A stretch of DNA of 64,000 bases, taken from NCBI GenBank assembly GCA_900637135.1, contig LR134353.1, positions 992,001-1,056,000 of the forward strand, given 5' to 3'. Source of the stretch: Mycolicibacterium flavescens (GTDB lineage Bacteria > Actinomycetota > Actinomycetes > Mycobacteriales > Mycobacteriaceae). This document shows, piece by piece, positions 1 through 9,409 of this stretch. Each line of letters opens with the position of its first letter. Positions within the stretch are counted from its first letter, which is position 1. The position numbers and the translations under genes were made by a program. The notes beneath the pieces were generated by a model, which was not told the origin of the DNA, did no database searches, and saw nothing but the letters and a program-made list of their open reading frames with translations.

Positions 1-285
1 GCCGGGCACGTACTCGCCCCACTGCAACGGCTGCGGGATACCCGAGACGTCGTACAAGGCGACCGGCAGCAGCACCCGCACGCCGTGCCGGTGAAGAGCG
101 TCGATCATCTCGGGGGAGCCGGGCTCGGAGCCGACCGGAACGTAGGCGCAGACAGTCGTTTCGGTCGAGACGAGTGCCGACACATGCTCGGTCAACGCGT
201 ATGCCTCGGTGTCGTGCTCGTGCGCGGGCAGGGCCCGGCGAGCCACCAGAATCGAGGCCCGTAGCTCCGCCTTGGTCGCGCTCAC
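1..285 (-). CDS. 5-formyltetrahydrofolate cyclo-ligase, N-terminal part
   Basis: This gene runs off the left edge, so only the first 95 codons are present. The family converts 5-formyl-THF to 5,10-methenyl-THF using ATP in folate one-carbon metabolism. The visible N-terminus (KAELRASILVARRAL, then VCAYVPVGSEPGS about 50 residues in) fits the helix and substrate loop of the family. I chose the GTG at 285 because GGGGAAG lies just upstream and the ATG three bases earlier hits a stop at once. It diverges from galU across about 75 bp, the same arrangement as Rv0992c and galU in M. tuberculosis. Identification rests on the short fragment plus this neighbourhood. Confidence 0.82.
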   Translation of the reverse strand, partial: MSATKAELRASILVARRALPAHEHDTEAYALTEHVSALVSTETTVCAYVPVGSEPGSPEMIDALHRHGVRVLLPVALYDVSGIPQPLQWGEYVPG

Positions 286-361
286 GTCATCTTCCCCAAT
301 CGGTCTCAACACGCCCGACCTCGCAACGTTCAACCTGCCCATGGACGTTAGTGTGTGAACG

Positions 362-1273
362 ATGACACGGCCTCTGGTCTCGATCCCCCACACGGCGGTG
401 GTTCCTGCGGCTGGCCTGGGCACTCGGTTCCTGCCGGCCACCAAAACGGTCCCCAAGGAACTGCTCCCTGTCGTCGACACACCGGGCATCGAACTCGTCG
501 CCGCGGAAGCGGCCGAGGCGGGCGCGGAACGGCTGATCATCATCACGTCCGAGGGCAAGGACGGGGTCGTCGCGCATTTCGTCGACGACCTCGTGCTCGA
601 GGGCACTTTGGAGGCCCGCGGCAAGAAGTCGATGTTGGAGAAGGTGCGTCGCGCACCGGCCCTCATCAAGGTCGAGTCGGTGGTGCAGGCCGAGCCGCTG
701 GGCCTCGGCCACGCGGTCAGCTGCGTGGAACCGAAGCTGAGCCCCGAAGAGGACGCGATCGCGGTGTTGCTGCCCGACGACCTCGTGTTGCCGACCGGCG
801 TGCTGGAGACCATGTCGAAGGTGCGGGCCAAACGCGGTGGTTCGGTGCTGTGTGCGATCGAAGTGCCACGCGACGAGATCAGCGCTTACGGCGTCTTCGA
901 CGTCGAACCCGTCTCCGACACGAACAACCCGAACGTGTTGCGTGTGAAGGGGATGTACGAGAAGCCGAAGGCCGAGGACGCCCCGTCGCCGTACGCCGCG
1001 GCCGGTCGATACGTGCTGGACCGGGCCATCTTCGATGCGCTGCGGCGCGTTCCGCGCGGCGCGGGCGGTGAAATCCAGCTGACCGACGCCGTCGCGTTGC
1101 TCATCAACGAGGGACACCCGGTGCACGTCGTCGTGCACCGTGGCTCTCGACACGACCTCGGAAATCCCGGAGGCTACCTCAAGGCTGCGGTTGACTTTGC
1201 GTTGAAGCGCGATGACTACGGGCCGGAACTCCGGCGGTGGTTGGTGGAGCGATTGGGGCTGATCGACTGCTGA
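362..1273 (+). CDS. galU: UTP--glucose-1-phosphate uridylyltransferase
   Basis: GalU makes UDP-glucose from UTP and glucose-1-phosphate in the cytoplasm, feeding cell-envelope glycans and trehalose. The 303-residue protein opens with the nucleotidyltransferase signature GLGTRFLPATKTVPKE (residues 18-33). Later it has a LLPDDLVLP segment with the expected metal-binding aspartates and a C-terminal GSRHDLGNPGGYLKA motif. Length is normal for the bacterial family. The ATG at 362 is placed directly before the first beta strand, so little N-terminus can be missing. The next gene, glp, starts 28 bp downstream on the same strand, so co-transcription is likely. Confidence 0.95.
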   Translation: MTRPLVSIPHTAVVPAAGLGTRFLPATKTVPKELLPVVDTPGIELVAAEAAEAGAERLIIITSEGKDGVVAHFVDDLVLEGTLEARGKKSMLEKVRRAPALIKVESVVQAEPLGLGHAVSCVEPKLSPEEDAIAVLLPDDLVLPTGVLETMSKVRAKRGGSVLCAIEVPRDEISAYGVFDVEPVSDTNNPNVLRVKGMYEKPKAEDAPSPYAAAGRYVLDRAIFDALRRVPRGAGGEIQLTDAVALLINEGHPVHVVVHRGSRHDLGNPGGYLKAAVDFALKRDDYGPELRRWLVERLGLIDC

Positions 1274-1301
1274 TGAGCCCCGACGCATAGATAGGGGTGC
1301 A

Positions 1302-2567
1302 GTGCGTTCGGTCGAGGAACAGCAGGCACGAGTCGCGGCTGCGGCGGTGGCGCCGCGGCCGGTACGCGTGGCGATAGCCGAGGCGCAGGGGTTGATGTGC
1401 GCCGAGGAAGTGGTCACCGAGCGTCCGCTGCCCGGATTCGATCAGGCGGCGATCGACGGGTATGCGGTCCGCAGCGTCGACGTGCTCGGCGTCGGCGAAG
1501 CCGGCGACGCGGCAGACGGGGACGAGCCGACCGACGGCGAAGTGAGCCTGCCGGTGATGGGACTGATCGAGGCCGGCGCCCGGACACCGAGCAGACTGCA
1601 GCCGCGTCAGGCCGCGCGGGTCCAGACCGGCGCCCCGATGCCGACGCTGGCCGACGCGGTGCTCCCGCTGCGCTGGACCGACGGCGGCGATGCCCGGGTG
1701 AGGGTGCTGCGTGGCGTGCGCTCGGGCGCCTACGTCCGGCGAACGGGCGACGATGTCCAACCGGGCGACGTCGCGGTGCGGTCGGGCACGATCATCGGCG
1801 CGGCGCAGGTCGGCCTGCTGGCCGCGGTCGGCCGGGAGCGGGTCCTGGTGCATCCGCGGCCGCGGTTGTCCGTCATGTGCGTGGGCGGTGAACTCGTCGA
1901 CATCTCCCGCACACCGGGCAACGGTCAGGTGTACGACGTGAACTCCTACGCGCTGGCCGCCGCGGGGCGTGACGCGGGCGCCGAGGTGAACAGGGTCGGC
2001 ATCGTCGACACCGACCCCAAGCGACTGCGCGAAGTCGTCGAGGGTCAGCTCAATCGCGCCGAGGTGGTCGTCATCGCCGGGGCGGTCGGCGGAGCGGCCG
2101 CCGAGGGGGTCCGTTCTGTGCTCGCCGAACTCGGGGAGATGGAGGTGACCCGCATCGCCATGCACCCCGGCTCGGTGCAGGGGTTCGGCCAACTGGGCCG
2201 CGACGGCGTTCCGGTATTCCTGTTACCCGCCAACCCGGTCAGCGCGCTGGTGGTGTTCGAGGTCATGGTGCGTCCACTGATCCGGTTGTCGCTGGGCAAG
2301 CGGCATGCGCACCGCCGCATCGTGCAGGCTCGTGCGTTGTCGCCGATCGAATCGGTCGCGGGCCGGACGGGATATCTGCGCGGTCAACTAATGCGGGATC
2401 AGGACACCGGCGAGTACCTCGTCCAGGCGCTCGGCGGTGCGCCTGGCGCGTCGCACTTGCTGGCCACGCTGGCCGAGGCGAACTGTCTGGTCATCGTGCC
2501 CACCGAAGCCGAATCGGTTCGTACCGGCGAGATCGTCGACGTCGCTTTCCTGGCACAACGCGGCTGA
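1302..2567 (+). CDS. glp: Molybdotransferase-like divisome protein Glp (MoeA/gephyrin fold)
   Basis: This 421-residue protein has the MoeA/gephyrin layout: an N-terminal MoeA region (IDGYAVRSVDV near residue 50), a central MoCF-type nucleotide-fold domain, and a C-terminal beta domain. Canonical catalytic loops are altered. The usual GGVSxGxxD loop reads GAVGGAAAE, the PGKP lysine loop reads HPGSVQGFG, and LPGNPVS reads LPANPVS. Established: in Corynebacterium a MoeA-like protein, Glp, binds FtsZ and partners the membrane protein GlpR in cell division. The sepX/glpR gene lies two genes downstream here. I infer a divisome role rather than molybdenum cofactor synthesis. The GTG at 1302 has AGGGG five bases upstream. 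Confidence 0.82.
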   Translation: MRSVEEQQARVAAAAVAPRPVRVAIAEAQGLMCAEEVVTERPLPGFDQAAIDGYAVRSVDVLGVGEAGDAADGDEPTDGEVSLPVMGLIEAGARTPSRLQPRQAARVQTGAPMPTLADAVLPLRWTDGGDARVRVLRGVRSGAYVRRTGDDVQPGDVAVRSGTIIGAAQVGLLAAVGRERVLVHPRPRLSVMCVGGELVDISRTPGNGQVYDVNSYALAAAGRDAGAEVNRVGIVDTDPKRLREVVEGQLNRAEVVVIAGAVGGAAAEGVRSVLAELGEMEVTRIAMHPGSVQGFGQLGRDGVPVFLLPANPVSALVVFEVMVRPLIRLSLGKRHAHRRIVQARALSPIESVAGRTGYLRGQLMRDQDTGEYLVQALGGAPGASHLLATLAEANCLVIVPTEAESVRTGEIVDVAFLAQRG

Positions 2568-2584
2568 TCCGCGCGGGTATCGAC

Positions 2585-3238
2585 GTGAACCTGTGGCGGT
2601 CGAGTTCGATACATCCGGGTTGGCCCATGTCTGCGGGTCCGCTGCGGGTGGCCGCCGGCGTTGTGCGGTTGCGCCCGGTCCGGCTGCGCGACGGAGCGCA
2701 GTGGAGCCGCATCAGGTTGGCCGACCGCGCGCACTTGGAACCGTGGGAACCGGCCGCGGGTGTGGACTGGGAGACGCGACACGCGATCACGTCGTGGCCC
2801 TCGGTGTGTTCGGGGCTGCGGTCCGAAGCGCGCAAGGGCCGGATGGTGCCCCTCGTGATCGAATTGGACGACCAGTTCTGCGGGCAGCTCACGATCGGCA
2901 ACGTCACGTACGGGGCACTGCGATCGGCCTGGATCGGGTATTGGGTGGCCAAGGCGGTGAACGGCGGCGGGGTCGCGACAGCGGCCTTGGCGTTGGGTGT
3001 GGACCATTGTTTCGGTCCGGTCGGACTGCACCGGGTCGAGGCGACGGTGCGCCCGGAAAACGCAGCTAGCCGAGCGGTTTTGACGAAGGTCGGCTTTCGG
3101 GAGGAAGGGCTGCTGCGCCGGTACCTAGATGTCGACGGCGCCTGGCGCGACCACCTGCTGGTGGCCATCACGATCGAAGAGATCACCGGCTCCGCGGCCG
3201 CGACGCTGGTGCGACAGGGGCGCGCCGAGTGGGCATAG
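2585..3238 (+). CDS. rimJ: GNAT N-acetyltransferase, RimJ-like (ribosomal protein alanine acetyltransferase)
   Basis: A GNAT-fold acetyltransferase of 217 residues. The core reads FCGQLTIGNV, then IGYWVAKAVNGGGVATAAL (acetyl-CoA loop), then HRVEATVRPENAASRAVLTKVGF, the RimJ/RimL signature. The family acetylates the N-terminal alanine of ribosomal proteins such as S5, but the substrate here is not shown by sequence. The GTG at 2585 gives the longest form. An ATG at 2627 (MSAGPLRVAAG) matches my memory of where the tuberculosis homologue Rv0995 begins and may be the true start. It sits 17 bp after glp and before sepX/glpR, an order conserved with the division pair. Confidence 0.85.
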   Translation: MNLWRSSSIHPGWPMSAGPLRVAAGVVRLRPVRLRDGAQWSRIRLADRAHLEPWEPAAGVDWETRHAITSWPSVCSGLRSEARKGRMVPLVIELDDQFCGQLTIGNVTYGALRSAWIGYWVAKAVNGGGVATAALALGVDHCFGPVGLHRVEATVRPENAASRAVLTKVGFREEGLLRRYLDVDGAWRDHLLVAITIEEITGSAAATLVRQGRAEWA

Positions 3239-3246
3239 TCGTGTGA

Positions 3247-3313
3247 TTTCGCGAGACGTACACCGGGGTCGCGAACCACGGCGAAACACCGCCCTGGTGT
3301 ACGTCTCGCGAAA
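3247..3313. repeat. Palindromic repeat, copy A
   Basis: Perfect 18-bp inverted repeat: left arm TTTCGCGAGACGTACACC at 3247-3264, its exact complement at 3296-3313, with a 31-nt loop. It begins eight bases after the rimJ stop. Related palindromes occur at 15219-15284 and, degenerate, at 16165-16231, so this is a dispersed element and not just a terminator. As RNA it would form a strong hairpin, but no T-run follows. Confidence 0.85.
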
Positions 3314-3330
3314 GCCGAACGCCCTCCGCT

Positions 3331-3353
3331 GTTACCAATGTGACATTTGTGAC
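3331..3353. promoter_or_regulatory. GTnAC direct repeats upstream of sepX/glpR
   Basis: Three pentamers, GTTAC, GTGAC and GTGAC, start at 3331, 3340 and 3349, each separated by four AT-rich bases (9-bp period). They resemble GTnAC direct repeats bound by MtrA-type response regulators, although the published spacing I remember is six bases. The regulator is therefore unassigned. The array lies about 110 bp upstream of sepX/glpR. Confidence 0.4.
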
Positions 3354-3374
3354 TGTTGGTGCTTGTCTTGTGTG

Positions 3375-3392
3375 AATTACAGGTGTGTAATT
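3375..3392. promoter_or_regulatory. 18-bp palindrome upstream of sepX/glpR
   Basis: AATTACA (3375-3381) and TGTAATT (3386-3392) form a perfect inverted repeat around GGTG. It is AT-rich in a GC-rich genome and lies 68 bp before the sepX/glpR ATG, a good operator position. No regulator can be named from sequence. Confidence 0.4.
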
Positions 3393-3459
3393 GCTTCGGC
3401 GCGCCGCCCACGGATGCGCAGGTCACAGACCTAGCCTTTAGGGGAAAGGAGCAGGCGAC

Positions 3460-4470
3460 ATGCCAAGCATCCCCCAATCTCTTCTGTGGATATCTCTCGT
3501 CGTTCTCTGGCTCTTCGTGCTCGTGCCGATGCTGATCAGCAAGCGCGACACCGTGCGCCGGACCAGTGATGTCGCGCTGTCCACACGCGTCCTCAACGGC
3601 GGCCGCAATTCGCGGCTTCTGAAACGACGCGGTCCGGCGGCCGGCCATGCCAGCGATCCGGACTGGCGCCCCTCCGAAGAAGACCTCGACGAGGAGATCG
3701 AACCCGAACCCGAACCCGTCAGCAGTCGCGCGGTGGTGCGCGCCGCCGCGGTCGCCGTGGAGGAGAAGGCCGCACCCGACTACCTCGACGTCGATGTTAT
3801 CGGCGAAGACTCCGGCGCCCTGCCCATCGGAGTGTCCGACCGTCCGGAAGCCGAAAAAGAAGAGCTGACACTGCAATTCGACGAGCCGGCGGATGAGGCG
3901 GTCGACGAGGCGGCCGTCGAAGAGCAGGAACCCGAGCCCGAGGACGTCGACGCCGACGACGAGTACGAGACCGTTGACGACTCATCCGGCTTGGAGGCGC
4001 CGTCCGAAGCCGACCTGCGGATGGCCGACTCGCTGTCCGAGGCGCGTCGGCGCAGGCATGAGTCCAAGACGGCGGCCGCGGTGAGCGAGCGCAAGTACCG
4101 GTTCCGCAAGCGGATGTTGACAGCGCTTGGCGTGCTGTTGGTGGCGACGGCGGCCGCGGCGTTCACGCTGAGCGCGACGTTGTGGTGGCTGTGCGGCGCT
4201 GTCAGCGGGTTCACCGTCCTGTACCTGGGCTACCTGCGGAGGCAGACCCGGATCGAGGAGCGGCTGCGTCGCAGGCGTGCGCAGCGCATCGCTCGCTCGC
4301 GGCTGGGCGTCGAGAACACCGATGACCGCGAGTTCGACGTGGTGCCTGCGCGCTTGCGGCGGCCGGGTTCGGTGGTGCTGGAGATCGACGACGAGGATCC
4401 GATCTTCGAACATCTGGACTACGCGCCGTTTGCGCGGCACTTCGACCTGCCGCGGGCTGCGGGGCAGTAA
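3460..4470 (+). CDS. sepX: Divisome membrane protein SepX/GlpR
   Basis: A 336-residue membrane protein. Residues about 7-26 (LLWISLVVLWLFVLVPMLIS) form an N-terminal transmembrane helix. Next comes a long, very acidic low-complexity region (roughly 65-190). A two-helix hairpin follows near residues 223-260 (LGVLLVATAAAAFTLSATLW and WWLCGAVSGFTVLYLGYL), then a basic stretch and a short C-terminal tail. This layout matches actinobacterial SepX/GlpR, the membrane receptor for Glp in corynebacteria and a septation protein in Streptomyces. An AAAGGAG ribosome site precedes the ATG. The 221-bp upstream gap holds palindrome A, a direct-repeat array and an 18-bp palindrome, so it probably has its own promoter. 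Confidence 0.82.
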   Translation: MPSIPQSLLWISLVVLWLFVLVPMLISKRDTVRRTSDVALSTRVLNGGRNSRLLKRRGPAAGHASDPDWRPSEEDLDEEIEPEPEPVSSRAVVRAAAVAVEEKAAPDYLDVDVIGEDSGALPIGVSDRPEAEKEELTLQFDEPADEAVDEAAVEEQEPEPEDVDADDEYETVDDSSGLEAPSEADLRMADSLSEARRRRHESKTAAAVSERKYRFRKRMLTALGVLLVATAAAAFTLSATLWWLCGAVSGFTVLYLGYLRRQTRIEERLRRRRAQRIARSRLGVENTDDREFDVVPARLRRPGSVVLEIDDEDPIFEHLDYAPFARHFDLPRAAGQ

Positions 4471-4542
4471 GCCGACCGCAGAACATCGGGGCCGTCGATT
4501 TTCGGCGGCTGTCCGGTGACTGGTAGCCTGCTACCGGTATCA

Positions 4543-4615
4543 GGGGCTATGGCGCAGTTGGTAGCGCGACTCGTTCGCATCGAGTAGGTCAGGGGTTCGA
4601 TTCCCCTTAGCTCCA
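4543..4615 (+). tRNA. tRNA-Ala (anticodon CGC)
   Basis: A complete 73-nt cloverleaf. The acceptor GGGGCTA pairs with TAGCTCC (one G-U). The anticodon stem ACTCG/CGAGT encloses loop TTCGCAT, giving anticodon CGC. The T arm is AGGGG-TTCGATT-CCCCT. The CCA end is not encoded; ACA follows the acceptor stem. It stands alone between sepX/glpR and a convergent SDR gene. Confidence 0.95.
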
Positions 4616-4867
4616 CAGAATTTGATCAGGTCAGAGTCGAGGCTTCCGCCGGCCGATGATCGCACCGGAAGTCACCGGAATCTCGCGGCCGGCGTGACGA
4701 CCCACCTTCGTTTTATGGCTCGGTTTACCGACTTGCGAAGTGGGGCACAGTTCGCGGCAGTGGGTGGCGATCGGTGAGGGTTGCACCGGTGCCACCCGCG
4801 AGGCGGTCAGCGGGGTCAACCTCTTTGTTGAGCAGACAGCTCTGCCTCGCTGCCCGTCGCCCGCGAG

Positions 4868-5674
4868 TCACTTGCTCGCAGTCGTGGCCAGTCCGCCGTC
4901 GACGGGGATGATCGCCCCGGTCAGGAACGCTCCGGCGCGACTGGCGAGGTAGACCGCGATCCCGGCCATGTCGTCGTCGCGTCCGATGCGACGCAGCGGC
5001 GCCGACGCCGCGATCTCATCGCCGAACGCATCCAAGGTCGCGGCCATCATCTTCGACGGGAACGCGCCTGGCGCAACGGCATTGACCGTGATGTGCTGCG
5101 GCCCCAGTTCGCGGGCGAGTACACGGGTGAGCTGATGGACGGCCGCCTTACTGGCGCTGTAGGAGTACGTCGGCAGTTCGGGCACCCGGATGCCGTCGAC
5201 ACTGCCGAGGTTGATGATCCGGGCCGGATCGTCCGCGGTGCCTGCGGCACGAAGCGCGGGCAGGAACGCCTGAACGAGCCAGAACGGCGACTTGACGTTG
5301 ACGTTGAGGATCTTGTCCCACGCGGAGTCGGGGAAGCTTTCCAGTGGCTCGCCCCAGGTCGCACCCGCGTTGTTGACGAGGATGTGCACCGGCTCGCCGC
5401 CACCGGTCACCTCGTCGGCGAGCCGCAGGCACTCGTCGTGTCGTGAGAGGTCCGCAGGGATCGCGCGCACCTGGCCGAACCGGGACAATTCTTCCTGCGC
5501 GCGTTCGCAGGCGTCGGCTTTTCGCGAGCTGATCACCACGCTGGCACCGGCCTGCAGCAGACCGCGGCTCATCATCACGCCGATGCCGCTCGTGCCACCG
5601 GTGACGACGGCGCGCTTGCCGGTGAGGTCGAAAAGTTCTGTATGCGTGCTGAACTGACCGTCACTCATCGACAA
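4868..5674 (-). CDS. SDR family NAD(P)-dependent oxidoreductase
   Basis: A classical short-chain dehydrogenase of 268 residues. It has the cofactor loop TGGTSGIG (residues 25-32), the structural NNAG motif (VNNAGA), the catalytic Ser in NLGSVDG and the YSASK catalytic Tyr-Lys pair. The PVDGG C-terminus is typical of the family. Substrate cannot be read from sequence; the overall style resembles glucose/ribitol-type or 3-oxoacyl-type SDRs. It lies downstream of sodA on the same strand with a 48-bp gap, so the two may be co-transcribed. The 250 bp between it and tRNA-Ala shows no gene I would support. Confidence 0.88.
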   Translation of the reverse strand: MSMSDGQFSTHTELFDLTGKRAVVTGGTSGIGVMMSRGLLQAGASVVISSRKADACERAQEELSRFGQVRAIPADLSRHDECLRLADEVTGGGEPVHILVNNAGATWGEPLESFPDSAWDKILNVNVKSPFWLVQAFLPALRAAGTADDPARIINLGSVDGIRVPELPTYSYSASKAAVHQLTRVLARELGPQHITVNAVAPGAFPSKMMAATLDAFGDEIAASAPLRRIGRDDDMAGIAVYLASRAGAFLTGAIIPVDGGLATTASK

Positions 5675-5722
5675 GCGCCTCCATCATCGCCATGGCGGCG
5701 CGCGAGGCCGCCCCGCTAGAGA

Positions 5723-6343
5723 CTAGAAGATGAGCCCGGATGTCTTGCTGGTGGCCGCGGCGAACCGGTTCTGGACGTCCTCCCAGTTCACTACATTCCA
5801 GAATGCCTTGACGTAGTCGGCTTTCACGTTCTTGTACTGCAAGTAGTACGCGTGCTCCCACATGTCGACCTGCAGCAGGGGGATGATGCCCAGCGGGACG
5901 TTGGCCTGCTGGTCGTACAGCTGGAAGGTGAGCAACCGCTGACCCAGGGTGTCGTAGCCGAGCACACCCCATCCGGAGCCCTGCAAGCCGTTGGCCGCGG
6001 CGGCGAACTGCGCCTGGAACTTGTCGAACGACCCGAACTGGTCGTCGATCGCGGCAGCCAGCTCGCCGGTCGGCTTGTCACCACCGTTCGGTGAGAGGTT
6101 CTTCCACCAGATGGTGTGGTTGACGTGTCCGCCGAGATGGAACGCGAGGTTCTTCTCGTTGAGGAAGATCGCCGCATGGTCGCCGTTGGCGCGGGCCTCT
6201 TCGAGTTTGGCGATTGCGTCGTTGACGCCCTTCACGTAGGTGGCGTGATGCTTGCTGTGATGAATTTCGTTGATCTGACCCGAGATGTGCGGTTCCAGTG
6301 CGCCGTAGTCGTAGTCAAGATCAGGCAGGGTGTACTCAGCCAT
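5723..6343 (-). CDS. sodA: Superoxide dismutase (Fe/Mn family)
   Basis: SodA converts superoxide to peroxide and oxygen; mycobacterial SodA is abundant and often exported without a classical signal. The 206-residue protein shows the metal-ligand segments: HHSKHHATY (His in the first helix), [16 protein letters not shown], and [13 protein letters not shown] with the Asp and His ligands. The C-terminus is [13 protein letters not shown] chose the ATG at 6343 because GAAAGGAAG precedes it and the protein then begins MAEYTLPDL, as other mycobacterial SodA proteins do. Fe versus Mn specificity is not decided by what I can see. No signal peptide is present. Confidence 0.95.
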   Translation of the reverse strand: MAEYTLPDLDYDYGALEPHISGQINEIHHSKHHATYVKGVNDAIAKLEEARANGDHAAIFLNEKNLAFHLGGHVNHTIWWKNLSPNGGDKPTGELAAAIDDQFGSFDKFQAQFAAAANGLQGSGWGVLGYDTLGQRLLTFQLYDQQANVPLGIIPLLQVDMWEHAYYLQYKNVKADYVKAFWNVVNWEDVQNRFAAATSKTSGLIF

Positions 6344-6689
6344 GAGCTTCCTTTCTGGAGGGGGTCGACGCTGTGTACCCGCGCTGGCCGAGATTCCACA
6401 GATGGCCTCGGCGTCGCGCAGAAGGGCTCCGCGCAGCCTATGCGGGAGGCCCAATATCTGTCTAGGTGTTCAGATGTTGTGCTAACTTGGCGGTTGCGGG
6501 CGGCCGCCGAGTACATCGATGCAGCACATCATGTAACGACTTGTCTTCCGACGGGTGGCGGAGCGCCGCGGCCGACCCGCGCCAACCCCGACGATTTGCT
6601 GGTCGATCGATTCGGTGATTGCCGTGCGACCGACGCCGCTGACGGGTGACTCGCGCGGTTCCTTGCTCGTGGCGAGGAGCAGCCCGTAG

Positions 6690-7696
<1,007 letters not shown>

Positions 7697-7697
<1 letters not shown>

Positions 7698-8515
7698 TGC
7701 GCGTTCCGCTGTCCAAGGACACCAGGCTGTGCATCTCGTTGGCGGGTCGGCCGAGCAACATCGGCACCCGGTTCCACAGCTACCTCTACGACCTGCTCGG
7801 CCTGGACTTCATCTACAAGGCATTCACCACAACGGATATCGCCGCTGCGATCGGGGGAGTGCGGGCGTTGGGCATCCGCGGTTGTTCGGTGTCGATGCCG
7901 TTCAAGCAGGATGTGCTGGGGCTCGTCGACGACATCGAGCAGTCGGCTCGCTCCATTGGCGCCGTCAACACAATCGTCAACGACGACGGTCGGCTCACCG
8001 CGTCGAACACCGATTACCTTGCGGTGCAGGGGCTTATCGCCGAACACGGTTTGCAACCGTCACAGTCCGTGCTCGTGTACGGCAGCGGGGGGATGGCCAG
8101 TGCGGTCGGGACCGCGCTCCGCGACGCCGGATTCGACCACGGCACCATCGTGGCCAGGAATCCTGAGACCGGTCGTTCCTTGGCCGACCGGCTCGGCTAC
8201 GACTACCTCGCCGAGGTCGGCGCGCGCACCGCGGACGTACTGGTCAACGTCACTCCGGTAGGGATGGCCGGTGGGCGTGAGGCCAACGAAACGGCGTTCG
8301 GCGAAGAGGCCATCGCCAACGCGCACACCGTCTTCGATGTGGTCGCGATGCCGTCGGAGACACCGCTCATCAAGGCCGCGCGCGCGGCGGGCATCGGCGT
8401 GATCACCGGTGCTGAGGTGATCGCGCTGCAGGCCGCCGAGCAGTTCGAACGCTATACCGGGGTTCGGCCGACCGCCGAACAGGTCATGGCCGCGTCCGCG
8501 GTCTCGCGCGCCTGA
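7697..8515 (+). CDS. Shikimate dehydrogenase-like (AroE family) oxidoreductase
   Basis: AroE-fold protein of 272 residues, starting at the ATG inside the TGATG overlap with pat. The catalytic Lys (SMPFKQD, near residue 72) and Asp (SNTDYLAVQG, near 100) are present. The nucleotide loop is YGSGGMASA, followed by the NVTPVGM motif. The N-terminal shikimate-binding motif, usually HSxSP with two serines, is replaced by GRPSNIGTRFHS, so those serine contacts appear lost. I infer an AroE-like enzyme with a different or relaxed substrate rather than the housekeeping enzyme. The coupling to a cAMP-controlled acetyltransferase is unexplained. Confidence 0.8.
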
Positions 8516-8516
8516 G

Positions 8517-9221
8517 TCACGGGGTGATCTTGGTCTGTTCGTCGATGACCCCCGTGGCGTCCATGAGGGCTGTCATCTGATCCTCGCGGCCGTCGGCGTT
8601 GAGTTGCAAAACAAACAACCCGTCTTGTCCAGGGATCACGACGGTTTTCTGCGCGATCGCCCGTAGGACACCGTCTTTGGTGTACGTTCCGCCGATCTGC
8701 ACCGCTTCGAAATCAGAGAGCGTGGAGGGCGAACCTTCCTGTGCGCCATCGTATCCGGGTAGGTTCATGATCTCGCCGGGCGCGAACTCGAGGATCTTCG
8801 CCGGGTCGACGTTGCCGGTCAGTTTCGACACCAGCGCGATGATGGTCGGGGGGTCTTGTGCCATGGCCGAGTCATCGGAAACTATTGCGGCATAAGCCCA
8901 TTGGGGCTTACGTGGTCCGGCGTCGCTCCAGCCGGGCGGAATCGGCAGATCGATGGTCGGCGAAGCGGGGTCGCCGCGCTGAACCGGGGTCTCCGTGATG
9001 TCGTTCTCGCGGATGTAGTCGACGATTGTGTAGTTCGCGCCCTGGGCTTGCGGCGACGTGGGGGGTGCGGGCGAGGCACTGGTTTCCGATGTGGTCGCTT
9101 CCTCTGAGGTCGTCGTATCGGACGTCGCCTCGCCCTCGGTGTCCGAGCTGCAGCCGGCGAGGCCAAGGCCGAGTGCCACGGCCGCGACCGCGATGATGCC
9201 GGCCCTCATAGACGTACCCAT
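8517..9221 (-). CDS. LpqN/LpqT family lipoprotein
   Basis: A predicted secreted lipoprotein. The signal peptide ends in the lipobox LAGC, with the acylated cysteine about 23 residues in. A Ser/Thr/Glu/Pro-rich linker follows, then a compact domain (PPGWSDAG, TIIALVSKLTGNVDP, ALMDATGVI). That domain pattern matches the mycobacterial LpqN/LpqT family, whose members act at the cell envelope. GGAGGAG seven bases upstream supports the ATG at 9221 over one four codons earlier. It converges with the AroE-like gene with a 1-bp gap. LpqT at 43865 is a second member of the family in this window. Confidence 0.85.
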   Translation of the reverse strand: MGTSMRAGIIAVAAVALGLGLAGCSSDTEGEATSDTTTSEEATTSETSASPAPPTSPQAQGANYTIVDYIRENDITETPVQRGDPASPTIDLPIPPGWSDAGPRKPQWAYAAIVSDDSAMAQDPPTIIALVSKLTGNVDPAKILEFAPGEIMNLPGYDGAQEGSPSTLSDFEAVQIGGTYTKDGVLRAIAQKTVVIPGQDGLFVLQLNADGREDQMTALMDATGVIDEQTKITP

Positions 9222-9291
9222 TTGCTCCTCCATCGGTCTGGTCTGCGCCGTAGCCTACGGCCGCCATTCGGCGTTTGCAGTAGAAAACGCC

Positions 9292-9307
9292 CGTAACAGC
9301 GGTTACG
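9292..9307. promoter_or_regulatory. Palindrome in a divergent promoter region
   Basis: CGTAAC-AGCG-GTTACG is a perfect 6-bp inverted repeat with a 4-bp centre. It lies in the 188-bp region between the LpqN-like gene and the divergent PE-PPE hydrolase gene, so it could control either. No regulator is assigned. Confidence 0.3.
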
Positions 9308-9409
9308 CAGGTGTTGCCGTTCGGAACAATATTTTGCTACGGGCTTCCTACGTGGTTAGCTGGGAGACGTTTCTGCGTGACAGCGGCGATAGGGTGAGAG
9401 GGAGACGCG

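Noticed and set aside
4616..4867. Short open frames between tRNA-Ala and the SDR gene
   Set aside because: No ribosome site, domain or conserved start was visible.
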